Shown: positions 17,037 to 24,909, numbered from the stretch's first letter. The stretch: DNA of 64,000 nucleotides from Jeotgalicoccus saudimassiliensis (GCF_000756715.1 NZ_CCSE01000001.1:1332001-1396000); one strand, 5' to 3'. The notes: a model not told the origin generated them from the sequence alone. Numbers and translations: made by a program.

Positions 17037-18071
17037 TTATGCTATAACGATATCGTTAATTTGTTTTTTCTCGATTTCAAGAAGTACTTTGATTGTGTCC
17101 ATTAATTCTTTGAACTCTGCAGGTGTCAGACACTGCTGACCATCGCTCCATGCATTCTCCGGATCTTCGTGAACTTCAATCTGCAGACCGTTTGCTCCGG
17201 CCATTACTGCTGCTTTCGCCATTGAAGGAATCAGGTATCTGACACCTGCTGCGTGTGACGGGTCAACAATAATCGGCAGGTGCGATTCTTTTTGTGCCAC
17301 CGGTACTGCCTGAATATCAAGTGTGTTGCGCGTCGCTGTTTCGAAAGTGCGGATACCGCGTTCCACAAGTACGACGTTGTTGTTTCCGCCGGCCATGATG
17401 TACTCGGCAGACATTAACCACTCCTGAATCGTTGCTGACATACCGCGTTTTAAGTAAACCGGTTTGTTCGTCTGACCAAGCGCTTTCAGTAAGTCAAAGT
17501 TCTGCATGTTGCGCGCACCGATTTGAATCACGTCAACCATGTCGACAAATGTATCCAAATGATCCGTTCCCATCAGCTCTGAAACAATTGGCAGACCTGT
17601 TTCTTTTTTAGCTTCATTTAAAATTTTGAGCCCTTCAACACCAAGCCCCTGGAAGCTGTATGGTGACGTACGCGGTTTGAATGCTCCGCCGCGGAGTGAG
17701 TTTGCACCCGCATCTTTTAATTTAATTGCCAGTTCCACTGTGCTGTCTAAATCCTCAACAGAACATGGACCTGCACATACCATGAAGTTTTCAGCGCCGA
17801 CTTTAACACCATTGCCTATATCGATTACGCTGTCATCTTCCTGGAAACTTCTGTTTGCTTTCTTGTATGGCTTTTGAATTCTGTACACCCCGTCTACGAT
17901 ACTGTATTTTTTGAAATCATTTTCGGAGACTTTTGATGTATCGCCAATCAGACCGATTATTGTTCGTCTTTCACCATCCGAACGGTGTACCTTGAAACCT
18001 GCTTCCTCTATATTTGAAACCAGTGTCTGAATGTTACCTTCCGTTGCGTCGCGTTTTACATGAATAATCAT
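17037..18071 (-). CDS. 3-deoxy-7-phosphoheptulonate (DAHP) synthase, type I-beta with FL domain
   Basis: First enzyme of the shikimate pathway, condensing phosphoenolpyruvate and erythrose 4-phosphate. The 344 residues have a ferredoxin-like N-terminal domain (about 1-70, MIIHVKRDATEGNIQ) and a TIM barrel with CAGPCSVE (about 98-105), LRGGAFKPRTSPYSF and DPSHAAG. This is the Thermotoga type, in which the small domain binds Tyr or Phe for feedback inhibition. The start has an AGGAGG site. A long 5' leader with a leader peptide and terminator suggests added transcriptional control by aromatic amino acids. It is the first gene of an operon with chorismate mutase. Confidence 0.95.
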   Translation of the reverse strand: MIIHVKRDATEGNIQTLVSNIEEAGFKVHRSDGERRTIIGLIGDTSKVSENDFKKYSIVDGVYRIQKPYKKANRSFQEDDSVIDIGNGVKVGAENFMVCAGPCSVEDLDSTVELAIKLKDAGANSLRGGAFKPRTSPYSFQGLGVEGLKILNEAKKETGLPIVSELMGTDHLDTFVDMVDVIQIGARNMQNFDLLKALGQTNKPVYLKRGMSATIQEWLMSAEYIMAGGNNNVVLVERGIRTFETATRNTLDIQAVPVAQKESHLPIIVDPSHAAGVRYLIPSMAKAAVMAGANGLQIEVHEDPENAWSDGQQCLTPAEFKELMDTIKVLLEIEKKQINDIVIA

Positions 18072-18104
18072 ATTGAATAGCCTCCTAATTTTTTTAAAAA
18101 TAAA

Positions 18105-18137
18105 ACTGCCACTTAACTTTATATAGTAAGTGGCAGT
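18105..18137 (-). terminator. Attenuator terminator of the DAHP synthase leader
   Basis: A perfect 11-bp stem ACTGCCACTTA (minus strand, 18127-18137) with 18105-18115, 11-base loop, followed by TTTTATTTTT. It sits between the leader ORF and the DAHP synthase ribosome-binding site. The 5' arm can instead pair with an upstream copy of TAAGTGGC at 18173-18180, a possible antiterminator. Confidence 0.85.
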
Positions 18138-18171
18138 GAGTATAGAAAAATATGTAGAAGTCCCGACTCCC

Positions 18172-18271
18172 AGCCACTTATTAAAAGTAAATGGCTAGAC
18201 ATTACAAAATCTTCAGCCATCATTGATACAAACAGTTTGTTTTACGTTTGTACGAATGATGAGTACAAACG
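18172..18271 (-). promoter_or_regulatory. Mutually exclusive hairpins of the DAHP synthase leader
   Basis: On the minus strand four alternative helices chain together. Helix 1:2 pairs CGTTTGTAC at 18263-18271 with 18245-18253. Helix 2:3 pairs 18246-18261 with 18218-18233, 15 of 16 pairs including one G-U. Helix 3:4 pairs AGCCAT-type arms 18215-18220 and 18191-18196. Helix 4:5 pairs 18188-18196 with 18172-18180. Neighbouring helices compete for the same bases, and the last strand competes with the terminator's 5' arm. No folding program was run; pairs were read by eye. Confidence 0.65.
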
Positions 18272-18274
18272 GTA

Positions 18275-18331
18275 TCAAAAATAGCTAAAGTATAAACGGT
18301 TATTAAGTTGTGAAGTTGAATGGGTTAACAT
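18275..18331 (-). CDS. Aromatic leader peptide, 18 residues
   Basis: A short ORF MLTHSTSQLNNRLYFSYF followed by TGA. AAAGGAGCGG lies at 18337-18346, eight bases before the ATG, and a perfect promoter ends about 34 bases upstream. Four of the last five codons are Tyr or Phe (TAC TTT AGC TAT TTT). This is the pattern of attenuation leader peptides such as pheL and tyrosine/phenylalanine-responsive leaders, here in front of the gene committing carbon to these amino acids. It is too short for database support, so the case rests on position, SD, codon content and downstream hairpins. Confidence 0.75.
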   Translation of the reverse strand: MLTHSTSQLNNRLYFSYF

Positions 18332-18364
18332 AGTAACCGCTCCTTTGTAATGTATTTGTTTGTT

Positions 18365-18393
18365 ATTATATGCCGGGTATTTTGCTTTGTCAA
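18365..18393 (-). promoter_or_regulatory. DAHP synthase operon promoter
   Basis: Perfect sigma-A elements on the minus strand: -35 TTGACA (18388-18393), 17-base spacer, -10 TATAAT (18365-18370). Transcription should start near 18358, giving a leader of about 287 bases before the DAHP synthase ATG. Confidence 0.9.
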
Positions 18394-18436
18394 TGATATT
18401 ATTAGAATTAATTAAATGTTTACATAATTTAGTTAA

Positions 18437-18465
18437 TTAATGTATATTCATTCTTATAGTATAAT
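18437..18465 (+). promoter_or_regulatory. tyrA promoter
   Basis: -10 TATAAT (18460-18465) with a weak -35 TTAATG (18437-18442) at 17 bases. It diverges from the DAHP synthase promoter with about 44 bases between the -35 elements. Confidence 0.6.
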
Positions 18466-18491
18466 CGTAAAAATACGGAGGCTTTTAATAT

Positions 18492-19343
18492 ATGAATATA
18501 GCAATAATCGGTTTAGGAAATATCGGCGGATCGTTTGCCCTTGCCATTAAAGAGAACATTCCCGATGCTGATACATATGCAATAGATATCGACAACGACG
18601 TGCTTGAACAGGCAAAAGCACAACACATTATTAAAGACGGCTCACAGGATTTTAAAGATATTATCCCAAATGCCGACCTGATTATTTTTGCGGTTTATCC
18701 AAAACTGCTTGTACAGCTGGTGAAAGATTATGCACCTTACTTAAAAGAAGGATGTATTATTACAGATGTGACCGGTGTAAAAACTTCGATTATCGGAGAA
18801 GTTGAACCCCTGCTCCCTGAACACGCAGACTTTGTATTTGGACACCCGATGGCCGGACGCGAAAACCGGGGACTGGAATTCAGCAGCCGTGAGGTTTTTA
18901 TCGGTGCCAACTATTTAATCACACCCACACCGAGAAACAGAGAAGAAAACATCGAGTTTCTGAAAAACTTCGTGAAGAAACTGGAATTCGGCAATATTTC
19001 TGTTGTCACACCTGATTTCCACGATGAAATGATCGGATTTACGAGTCAGCTCACACACGTTATTGCGATTTCTTTAATCAACAGTGACGATACAGAACGT
19101 AATACGAAGAAATATACCGGAGACAGCTACCGTGACTTAACACGCATCACGAACATTAACGAGAAACTGTGGCCGGAACTGTTTATGATGAACAAAGAAC
19201 ATCTGGTTAAACACATTGAAAACTTCCAGACCCAGCTCGATAAACTGAACGCTGCCATTCAAAGCGACGATGTCGGTACGATGGAAGAAATGATGCTGGA
19301 AAGTACGAAGCGATATAAAGATTTACATGATATAGAAGATTAA
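18492..19343 (+). CDS. tyrA: Prephenate dehydrogenase, short form without ACT domain
   Basis: Oxidative decarboxylation of prephenate to 4-hydroxyphenylpyruvate, leading to tyrosine. The 283 residues start with the NAD motif GLGNIGG (7-13). VTGVKTS (about 98), the active-site HPMAGRE (about 122) and the helical C-terminal domain with SQLTHVIAISL (about 193) follow. Staphylococcus and Bacillus TyrA run to about 360-370 residues with a C-terminal ACT domain; this one ends before it, with a terminator right after. Feedback by tyrosine through an ACT domain is therefore absent. It is divergent from the DAHP synthase operon. Confidence 0.93.
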   Translation: MNIAIIGLGNIGGSFALAIKENIPDADTYAIDIDNDVLEQAKAQHIIKDGSQDFKDIIPNADLIIFAVYPKLLVQLVKDYAPYLKEGCIITDVTGVKTSIIGEVEPLLPEHADFVFGHPMAGRENRGLEFSSREVFIGANYLITPTPRNREENIEFLKNFVKKLEFGNISVVTPDFHDEMIGFTSQLTHVIAISLINSDDTERNTKKYTGDSYRDLTRITNINEKLWPELFMMNKEHLVKHIENFQTQLDKLNAAIQSDDVGTMEEMMLESTKRYKDLHDIED

Positions 19344-19354
19344 ATGATGCGTTG

Positions 19355-19381
19355 ACGCCAAATCCGTTGTGGATTTGGCGT
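19355..19381 (+). terminator. tyrA terminator
   Basis: 11-bp stem ACGCCAAATCC and complement, 5-base loop, then T6. Confidence 0.92.
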
Positions 19382-19417
19382 TTTTTAGCGGTTTTGGGGG
19401 TTGCGAGGTGTATTTGG

Positions 19418-19512
19418 CCGGGAATGAGGAGTGCTCATTGCGGAGGAAACGCGCTTGCCCGGGAATGCCGCGCGCTCATTGCGGAATAAACGACCTCACC
19501 CTGGGAATATTC
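19418..19512. repeat. Degenerate tandem repeats, 41-base period
   Basis: Two 34-base units (19418-19451 and 19459-19492) share 28 of 34 positions: a CCGGGAATG head, variable centre, GCTCATTGCGGA core and AAACG end. A third partial copy (CCTGGGAATAT) begins at 19500. The block lies between the tyrA and guaC terminators. It is more GC-rich than its surroundings and holds no plausible gene. Confidence 0.7.
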
Positions 19513-19533
19513 AACCCTTCTCCAACAAAAAAA

Positions 19534-19555
19534 CAGAACCGCCGTAACGGTTCTG
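19534..19555 (-). terminator. guaC terminator
   Basis: 8-bp stem CAGAACCG and complement with T7 on the minus strand. Confidence 0.92.
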
Positions 19556-19569
19556 CTGCATTTATCTAT

Positions 19570-20553
19570 TTAATATACTTTATCGCCATTGAAGATTGAG
19601 TTTTTAACTACTACGTAATCGACTGTGCGGATTGCATCGAGAGTATTGCCGCCGGCATATGATATAGAAGACTGAAGATCCTGCTGCATTTCTCTCAGCG
19701 TTGCAGCCAATGGCCCTTTGTATTCTACATACATTTTCTTGCCTTCAACATTTTTGTGTTCACCTTTTTGGAATTCAGATGCTGAACCGAAATATTCCTT
19801 ATATTTCTGACCGTTTTCCTCGTATACAGTCCCCGGTGATTCTTCGTGTCCTGCAAACAGTGAACCGATCATTACCATCGATGCACCGAATCTTACTGAT
19901 TTAGCGATATCACCGTGTGTACGGATTCCGCCGTCGGCGATAATCGGTTTTGATGCCGCTTTTGCACATAAACGCAGTGCAGCAAGCTGCCATCCGCCTG
20001 TACCAAATCCAGTTTTTATTTTCGTAATACATACTTTACCCGGACCGATTCCAACTTTGGTAGCGTCCGCACCTGCATGTTCAAGTTCTCTTACTGCTTC
20101 AGGTGTGCCGACGTTACCTGCAATCAGAAACGCCTCAGGAATATTCTTTTTAATGTGCTTAATCATATCCATTACTCTGTCTGAATGACCGTGAGCAATG
20201 TCAATTGTAATATAGTCAGGCACTAAGCTTTGTTCTTTTAAGCTGAGTACAAAATCGTACTCTTCAGGTTTAATCCCGACACTTATAGAAGAAATCAGGT
20301 TTTTATCTCTCATTTTATTAATAAAATCGATGCGTGTTTCAGGTTTGAAACGGTGCATTATATAGAAGTATCCATTTTCCGCCAGATATTCTGCAATATT
20401 TTCATCAATGATAGTCTGCATATTCGCAGGCACTACAGGCAGTTTGAATGTGTGCTTGCCGAATTTAATTGACGTATCACACTCTGAACGACTGTCCACA
20501 ATACATTTGTTCGGAATTAACTGTATATCTTCATAATCAAAAACGTTTTCCAT
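19570..20553 (-). CDS. guaC: GMP reductase
   Basis: Converts GMP to IMP with NADPH in purine interconversion. The 327 residues form an IMPDH/GMPR barrel: PVVPANMQT near 39, the catalytic Cys in [11 protein letters not shown] (about 166-176) and the flavin-free GGWQ and ADGGIR nucleotide-binding segments. No CBS domains are present, which separates it from IMP dehydrogenase. The open frame extends 15 codons upstream, but GAGGAGC precedes the ATG at 20553 and the protein then starts MENVFDYED, as in Staphylococcus GuaC. Confidence 0.95.
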   Translation of the reverse strand: MENVFDYEDIQLIPNKCIVDSRSECDTSIKFGKHTFKLPVVPANMQTIIDENIAEYLAENGYFYIMHRFKPETRIDFINKMRDKNLISSISVGIKPEEYDFVLSLKEQSLVPDYITIDIAHGHSDRVMDMIKHIKKNIPEAFLIAGNVGTPEAVRELEHAGADATKVGIGPGKVCITKIKTGFGTGGWQLAALRLCAKAASKPIIADGGIRTHGDIAKSVRFGASMVMIGSLFAGHEESPGTVYEENGQKYKEYFGSASEFQKGEHKNVEGKKMYVEYKGPLAATLREMQQDLQSSISYAGGNTLDAIRTVDYVVVKNSIFNGDKVY

Positions 20554-20616
20554 GATAAAAGCTCCTCTAATCCGCATATTATTTAAATGATGTTTCAATC
20601 TCGTTCGCCAATAGGG

Positions 20617-20645
20617 ATTATATTAGATTTAAAAGTGCATGTCAA
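20617..20645 (-). promoter_or_regulatory. guaC promoter
   Basis: Perfect TTGACA (20640-20645), 17-base spacer, TATAAT (20617-20622) on the minus strand. The leader of about 60 bases has no recognisable purine riboswitch. Confidence 0.85.
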
Positions 20646-20688
20646 CGAACTTGCAGAAATAAAAAAAGAATCGAAATAAATTTCGATT

Positions 20689-21552
20689 CTATCCTTTGAA
20701 CATGCTTGCCAGTTTACCGAAGAATCCTTTTTTAGGTTCTTCAATCTGCTGTTTGGCAGTATCTTCTGTATTCACTTCTTCTGCTGGTTCCGATGTTACC
20801 TTCTCTTCCTGTGCACTCAGGTCGATTGTACCAGTGTTCTGCTTTTCAGTCTCCACAGATTTTTCGGCAGTTTCTTCGGTCTCAACGGCAGTTTCTTCCT
20901 CGGCAGCATCTTCTTCTGCCACAGCCTCCTCTGCTTCTTCAGCCGGCTCCTCTTCAACAGTCTCTTCTTCCACTGCTTCCTCTTCTTCAGCAGGAGCTTC
21001 AACAACGATTTCTTCCTCTGTTGTTTCCGGCGTCACGGTTTCTTCCATGCCCGTTTCTTCCGAAGCATCTTCTGTTGTGTCTTCCGCGATGGATGTTTCA
21101 ACTTTTTCTACCGGGTTGTATTCAAGTGCTTTAAGATCATATTCCTCAAGTCTGTGCACCAGTGTGCTTATATTTGATTTAAGCTCTTTGTTTTCATTTT
21201 GGATTTCATCCAGCTTTTCAAGTACCAGCGCAAGTAATCTCGAAACGTCGCTGTCCGACATTTTAGAAATCTGATTTTCACTTGGCATCTCTTCAAAGTC
21301 ATCCATATTTTCAATGATTTCATCTGCTGCGGAGTCCAGAGTATTTCCCGGAGACTTCGCAATTTTAATCATTTCCTGTAAAACACTCACATCTTTTTTA
21401 GAAAACAATCTTCTGTTGTGTTCATCTTTTGCAACTTCATAATTTCTGTCTTCAAGTAATCTAACGTATTTTCTAACGTTCTGATCAGACAGTTCTACCA
21501 TGTCCGTTACTTGAGCTGTTGTATAGTATATAACGTTCTGTGACTGACTCAC
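20689..21552 (-). CDS. MerR-like HTH protein with acidic linker and C-terminal amphipathic helix
   Basis: A 287-residue protein not assignable to a named family. Residues about 8-75 form a MerR-type winged helix (YYTTAQVTDMVELSDQNVRKY, then NRRLFSKKDVSVLQEM). A predicted coiled coil lies at about 105-140 (LLALVLEKLDEIQNENKELK). A long Glu/Ala/Thr-rich, probably disordered stretch covers about 150-270. The last residues, KKGFFGKLASMFKG, are basic and hydrophobic like the membrane-binding tails of FtsA or MinD. The layout recalls RacA, a chromosome-anchoring protein. GTG at 21552 is chosen because AGGAG lies eight bases upstream; the earlier GTG overlaps it. Confidence 0.7.
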   Translation of the reverse strand: MSQSQNVIYYTTAQVTDMVELSDQNVRKYVRLLEDRNYEVAKDEHNRRLFSKKDVSVLQEMIKIAKSPGNTLDSAADEIIENMDDFEEMPSENQISKMSDSDVSRLLALVLEKLDEIQNENKELKSNISTLVHRLEEYDLKALEYNPVEKVETSIAEDTTEDASEETGMEETVTPETTEEEIVVEAPAEEEEAVEEETVEEEPAEEAEEAVAEEDAAEEETAVETEETAEKSVETEKQNTGTIDLSAQEEKVTSEPAEEVNTEDTAKQQIEEPKKGFFGKLASMFKG

Positions 21553-21582
21553 TCGTATCACTCCTGTAATTGAATTAACCTA

Positions 21583-21602
21583 ATTATAACGCTTATCGTT
21601 AT
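21583..21602 (-). promoter_or_regulatory. HTH-gene -10 box with inverted repeat
   Basis: A minus-strand TATAAT at 21583-21588 overlaps a perfect inverted repeat ATAACG-CTTAT-CGTTAT (21586-21602). The position suits an operator for autoregulation by the MerR-like protein encoded just downstream. Confidence 0.5.
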
Positions 21603-21675
21603 TATTATCTACCACTTTCTTATGCGGTGTATTGCCGTTATTAATTTTAAGTTTTCGCAATATTCCAGCAAGTCA

Positions 21676-21704
21676 TTGACTTGTATAGACTTAGTTTATA
21701 TATT
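21676..21704 (+). promoter_or_regulatory. metI-like gene promoter
   Basis: -35 TTGACT (21676-21681), 17-base spacer, -10 TATATT (21699-21704). No T-box or S-box lies between it and the gene. Confidence 0.65.
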
Positions 21705-21749
21705 TAACATATCTTTCATAAAATACATAGACGAAAAGGATGGTAAATA

Positions 21750-22838
21750 TTGGACACTAAATTATCTCAAATTTCATTAAAACCTGACCATACAGGTGCG
21801 ACGACCAGCCCTATATATTTATCAACTGCATTTAAACACGACGGTGTCGGACAGTCTACAGGATTCGACTACACGCGGACTAAAAATCCGACGCGTTCCC
21901 ATTTCGAAGAAGCATTCGCAGAACTGGAAGGCGGCACTCATTCTTTCGCCACTTCAAGCGGCATGGCAGCTGTTCAGCTTTGCTGCAACTTACTTAACAG
22001 CGGCGATGAAGTAATCGTCAGTTTCGACTTATACGGCGGTACATACAGAATCTTTGATTTCTATGAAAAGAAATACAACATCAGATTCCACTATGCAGAT
22101 TTTAATAACCATGAAGAGCTGACTTCTCTAATCACCCGTAAGACCCGGGCATTCTTTATCGAGCCCATCACCAATCCTTCCATGGAAACAACAGATTTAC
22201 CACCTCTGTACAAAATTGCACAGGAAAATAATATCCTGACTATTATCGATAACACATTCTTAACACCATACTTATCAAGGCCGCTGACAGAAGGTGCGGA
22301 TATCGTACTTCATTCAGCAACCAAATATATCGGCGGTCATAACGACGTTCTTGCCGGCGTTGTCACGGTTAAAGATGAAACTCTCGCTGAACAACTCGGT
22401 TTGTACCACAATATGATCGGTGCCACATTATCACCGTTCGACGGCTTCCTGCTGCTCCGCGGTTTAAAAACGCTGCACGTCAGAATGGACCGTCAAATCG
22501 ACAACGCAAAAAAAGTCGCTGCACATTTTAAAAACCATGAAGCAGTCGATAAAGTGCTCTATGCCGGAACGACAGGCATGCTCAGTCTCCGTTTCAAAAA
22601 GACACACAGCGTAAACACATTCCTGGAAAAGATTGAACTCTGTACATTCGCCGAGAGTCTCGGCGGTACCGAAACATTTATCACCTTCCCGTTTACTCAG
22701 ACTCATGCCGAGATGCCGGATGAAGAGCGCATCAAACGCGGAATCGATGATTCACTGATTCGTCTGTCCATCGGCATTGAAAACGCGGATGATATTATTC
22801 AGGATATCGAACAGGCCATCAGTCAATCGGTGAAATAA
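21750..22838 (+). CDS. Cystathionine gamma-synthase / O-acetylhomoserine thiolyase family (MetI-like)
   Basis: PLP enzyme of the Cys/Met trans-sulfuration family, 362 residues, starting at TTG after an AAAAGGA site. Markers are DYTRTKNPTR (about 41-50), SSGMAAVQL (cofactor phosphate), DNTFLTPYLSRPL and the PLP lysine in HSATKYIGGHND (about 190-201). A MetI-type enzyme joins O-acetylhomoserine with cysteine or sulfide, and the Glu111-type MetA in this window would make that substrate. In Staphylococcus metI starts a T-box-controlled metICFE operon; this copy is single and has no such leader. A gamma-lyase role cannot be excluded. Confidence 0.88.
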   Translation: MDTKLSQISLKPDHTGATTSPIYLSTAFKHDGVGQSTGFDYTRTKNPTRSHFEEAFAELEGGTHSFATSSGMAAVQLCCNLLNSGDEVIVSFDLYGGTYRIFDFYEKKYNIRFHYADFNNHEELTSLITRKTRAFFIEPITNPSMETTDLPPLYKIAQENNILTIIDNTFLTPYLSRPLTEGADIVLHSATKYIGGHNDVLAGVVTVKDETLAEQLGLYHNMIGATLSPFDGFLLLRGLKTLHVRMDRQIDNAKKVAAHFKNHEAVDKVLYAGTTGMLSLRFKKTHSVNTFLEKIELCTFAESLGGTETFITFPFTQTHAEMPDEERIKRGIDDSLIRLSIGIENADDIIQDIEQAISQSVK

Positions 22839-22843
22839 AAAAG

Positions 22844-22877
22844 CAGGCATCAGTTCCGCTCTGGAATCTGATGCCTG
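22844..22877. terminator. Bidirectional terminator, metI-like / mqo
   Basis: Long stem CAGGCATCAG-TTCC with its complement (one bulge), A-rich on one flank and T-rich on the other. Confidence 0.85.
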
Positions 22878-22888
22878 TCTATTTTAAA

Positions 22889-24394
22889 TCAGCTTAACAA
22901 TGCACCTGTCTCATGACTTTTCAGTCTTAAAGTATCAGTTGTGCGTTCGTTCATTTCTTTAAACATCTCAGGATTGTCAGATAATGAAGTACCGTAAGTC
23001 GGGATCATTTCCTTAATCTTATCCTGCCACGTTCCAAACTCTTCAGGGAATGCCTGTTTTAACAGTTCAAGCATTGCATCAACACATACAGAAGCACCTG
23101 GTGAAGCACCAAGCAGTGCCGCAATTGAACCGTCTTCAGAAACAATCGTTTCCGTACCGAACATCAACGTCCCTTTTCCTTTGTCCGTATCTTTAATCAT
23201 CTGTACACGCTGACCTGCTGTAATTGTCTTCCAGTCTTTAGACTGTGCTTCCGGAATAAATTCACGGAGCTCGTCCATACGTTCTTCGTCTTTAAGAAGA
23301 ACCTGCTGTATTAAATATTTAGTCAGACCCATTTCTTTCGCACCGGCTGACAGCATAGTCAGAACGTTATACGGTTTAACCGAGCCGATCAAGTCCATGT
23401 AAGAACCTGTCTTCAGGAATTTCGGAGAGAAGCCGGCAAACGGTCCGAACAGTAACGATCTCTTGCCGTCGATATAACGTGTATCAAGATGCGGTACTGA
23501 CATCGGCGGTGCGCCGACTTTTGCTTTACCGTACACTTTAGCTTCGTGCCGGTTCACCACTTCTTCATCATCACATACGAGGAACAGCCCGCTGACCGGG
23601 AAGCCTCCGATATTTTTAGATTCCGGAATATTTGTCTTCTGCAGTAACGGCAGACTGCCGCCGCCCGCACCGATAAATACAAAGTCTGCTGTGTGGTATT
23701 CCATCTTGCTGTTGTTCATATTTTTAACTTTAACCTGCCACTTTTCTTTTTGTGTGCGTCGGATATCCTGAACAGCATGCTTGAAATTCATTTCAACACC
23801 CTGCTCTTTCAATTTCGCGAATAATTTCTTAGTCAGACTGCCGAAGTTAATGTCCGTCCCTGAATCAATACGCGTCACAGCGATTTCTTCATTCGGGTCG
23901 CGCCCTTCCATCATCAGGGGAAGCCATTCTTTCAGTACTTCGTGGTCGTCACTGTATTCCATCCCTTCAAACAGCGGACTTTCAGTCAGTTTTTCAACAC
24001 GCTTCTTAAGGAACTCCACATTCTTTTCGCCTTCTACAAAACTCATGTGGGGAACTGTGCGGATAAAGTCTTCCGGATTACCCATATAGCCCTTTTCAAT
24101 TAAATACGCCCACAGTTGTTTTGAAATCTGGAACTGCTCATTAATTTTAACAGCTTTTGCAGTATCTATTGAGCCGTCTGCCAGCTCCGGTGTATAGTTC
24201 AGCTCACATAACGCAGAATGTCCTGTACCGGCGTTATTCCATGCGTTTGAACTTTCGATTGCAACATCATCAAGCTTTTCAAAAACTTTAATGTTCCAGT
24301 CGGGTTTTAATTCTTTTAACAGTGTTCCGAGTGTAGCGCTCATAATCCCGCCGCCAATCAGAACCACGTCCGTTTTGCTAATAGAAGTAGTCAT
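22889..24394 (-). CDS. mqo: Malate:quinone oxidoreductase
   Basis: Membrane-associated FAD enzyme oxidising malate to oxaloacetate and passing electrons to quinone. The 501 residues open with [16 protein letters not shown] (FAD-binding). [17 protein letters not shown] is a strong Mqo signature near 54-70, and [15 protein letters not shown] follows near 250. The open frame extends to 24418, but the ATG at 24394 gives [15 protein letters not shown], matching Staphylococcus Mqo, with AAGGGG upstream. It is single and lies behind a 140-base upstream region with phased direct repeats. Confidence 0.96.
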   Translation of the reverse strand: MTTSISKTDVVLIGGGIMSATLGTLLKELKPDWNIKVFEKLDDVAIESSNAWNNAGTGHSALCELNYTPELADGSIDTAKAVKINEQFQISKQLWAYLIEKGYMGNPEDFIRTVPHMSFVEGEKNVEFLKKRVEKLTESPLFEGMEYSDDHEVLKEWLPLMMEGRDPNEEIAVTRIDSGTDINFGSLTKKLFAKLKEQGVEMNFKHAVQDIRRTQKEKWQVKVKNMNNSKMEYHTADFVFIGAGGGSLPLLQKTNIPESKNIGGFPVSGLFLVCDDEEVVNRHEAKVYGKAKVGAPPMSVPHLDTRYIDGKRSLLFGPFAGFSPKFLKTGSYMDLIGSVKPYNVLTMLSAGAKEMGLTKYLIQQVLLKDEERMDELREFIPEAQSKDWKTITAGQRVQMIKDTDKGKGTLMFGTETIVSEDGSIAALLGASPGASVCVDAMLELLKQAFPEEFGTWQDKIKEMIPTYGTSLSDNPEMFKEMNERTTDTLRLKSHETGALLS

Positions 24395-24489
24395 ACTTAA
24401 ATTGATGCCCCTTATCATTATTTTAGTATATTAACAGTCAGTAACAGTATACTCCTTTTTTCCATCTTCTGAAAGTCATATTATGAAAT

Positions 24490-24523
24490 GTGTTATACCA
24501 ATAATTAAAAGTGTTATACTAAT
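24490..24523. promoter_or_regulatory. Phased direct repeats upstream of mqo
   Basis: GTGTTATACCAAT (24490-24502) and GTGTTATACTAAT (24511-24523) share 12 of 13 bases and are spaced 21 bases, two helical turns. They lie 96-129 bases upstream of the mqo start, between its promoter region and the terminator of the preceding gene. They could be a tandem regulator site. Confidence 0.5.
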
Positions 24524-24536
24524 TGAAACAAAAAAA

Positions 24537-24553
24537 TGCGCTGTAACAGCGCA
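24537..24553 (-). terminator. Terminator of the HAD / 110-residue operon
   Basis: Compact perfect hairpin TGCGCTGT-T-ACAGCGCA on the minus strand followed by T7. Confidence 0.9.
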
Positions 24554-24565
24554 CCTTAAACTTTA

Positions 24566-24898
24566 TTATTTTCCGCTTTTTTCATTCACAAACTGAGCGA
24601 AGGATTCAGCGTCTCCCGAAGTAATGTCAACCATTGCTATTTTCCCCATACCTTCCGGGAATTCTATAAACAGTACATTATCTTCAACATATGACTGCAC
24701 AATATCCGGATAGGCAAACACTCTGGTGTAGGCCTCACCGTTCATATCTACATTCATGAACATACGTTCATTTGTCGTCATATATGCACCCGGGAAGTGC
24801 GCCTGGTCCCTTACTTTATAAAGTACTGTACCTTCCACTGATGGTCCAAACTTCTCTGTCGGATAAAGATCCGCTTCTGTTAAATTAATTAAGCTCAC
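24566..24898 (-). CDS. Conserved-looking small protein, unknown function
   Basis: A soluble 110-residue protein without signal peptide or membrane segment, starting at GTG seven bases after AGGAGG. Predicted beta-rich character with a C-terminal helix (SGDAESFAQFVNEK), roughly the outline of a PH-like bacterial domain, but no motif fixes this. It follows the HAD gene by 11 bases and shares its terminator, so the two form an operon. I do not recognise the family. Confidence 0.7.
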   Translation of the reverse strand: MSLINLTEADLYPTEKFGPSVEGTVLYKVRDQAHFPGAYMTTNERMFMNVDMNGEAYTRVFAYPDIVQSYVEDNVLFIEFPEGMGKIAMVDITSGDAESFAQFVNEKSGK

Positions 24899-24909
24899 AG
24901 TTTATCCTC

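Noticed and set aside
18072-18358. T-box riboswitch before DAHP synthase
   Set aside because: The leader length fits, but the conserved TGGNACCGCG core and the AGTA/GNTG stem-I marks were not found. The SD-led aromatic ORF explains the leader better.
19369-19599. 76-codon ORF between tyrA and guaC
   Set aside because: It runs through the tyrA terminator, the repeat block and the guaC terminator, and its start has no SD.
20696-21274. 192-codon plus-strand ORF, Ser-rich, opposite the HTH gene
   Set aside because: It mirrors the Glu/Ala-rich minus-strand gene; GAA/GCA-rich codons read as TTC/TGC/TCT on the other strand and rarely give stops. It has no SD and no protein-like domain.
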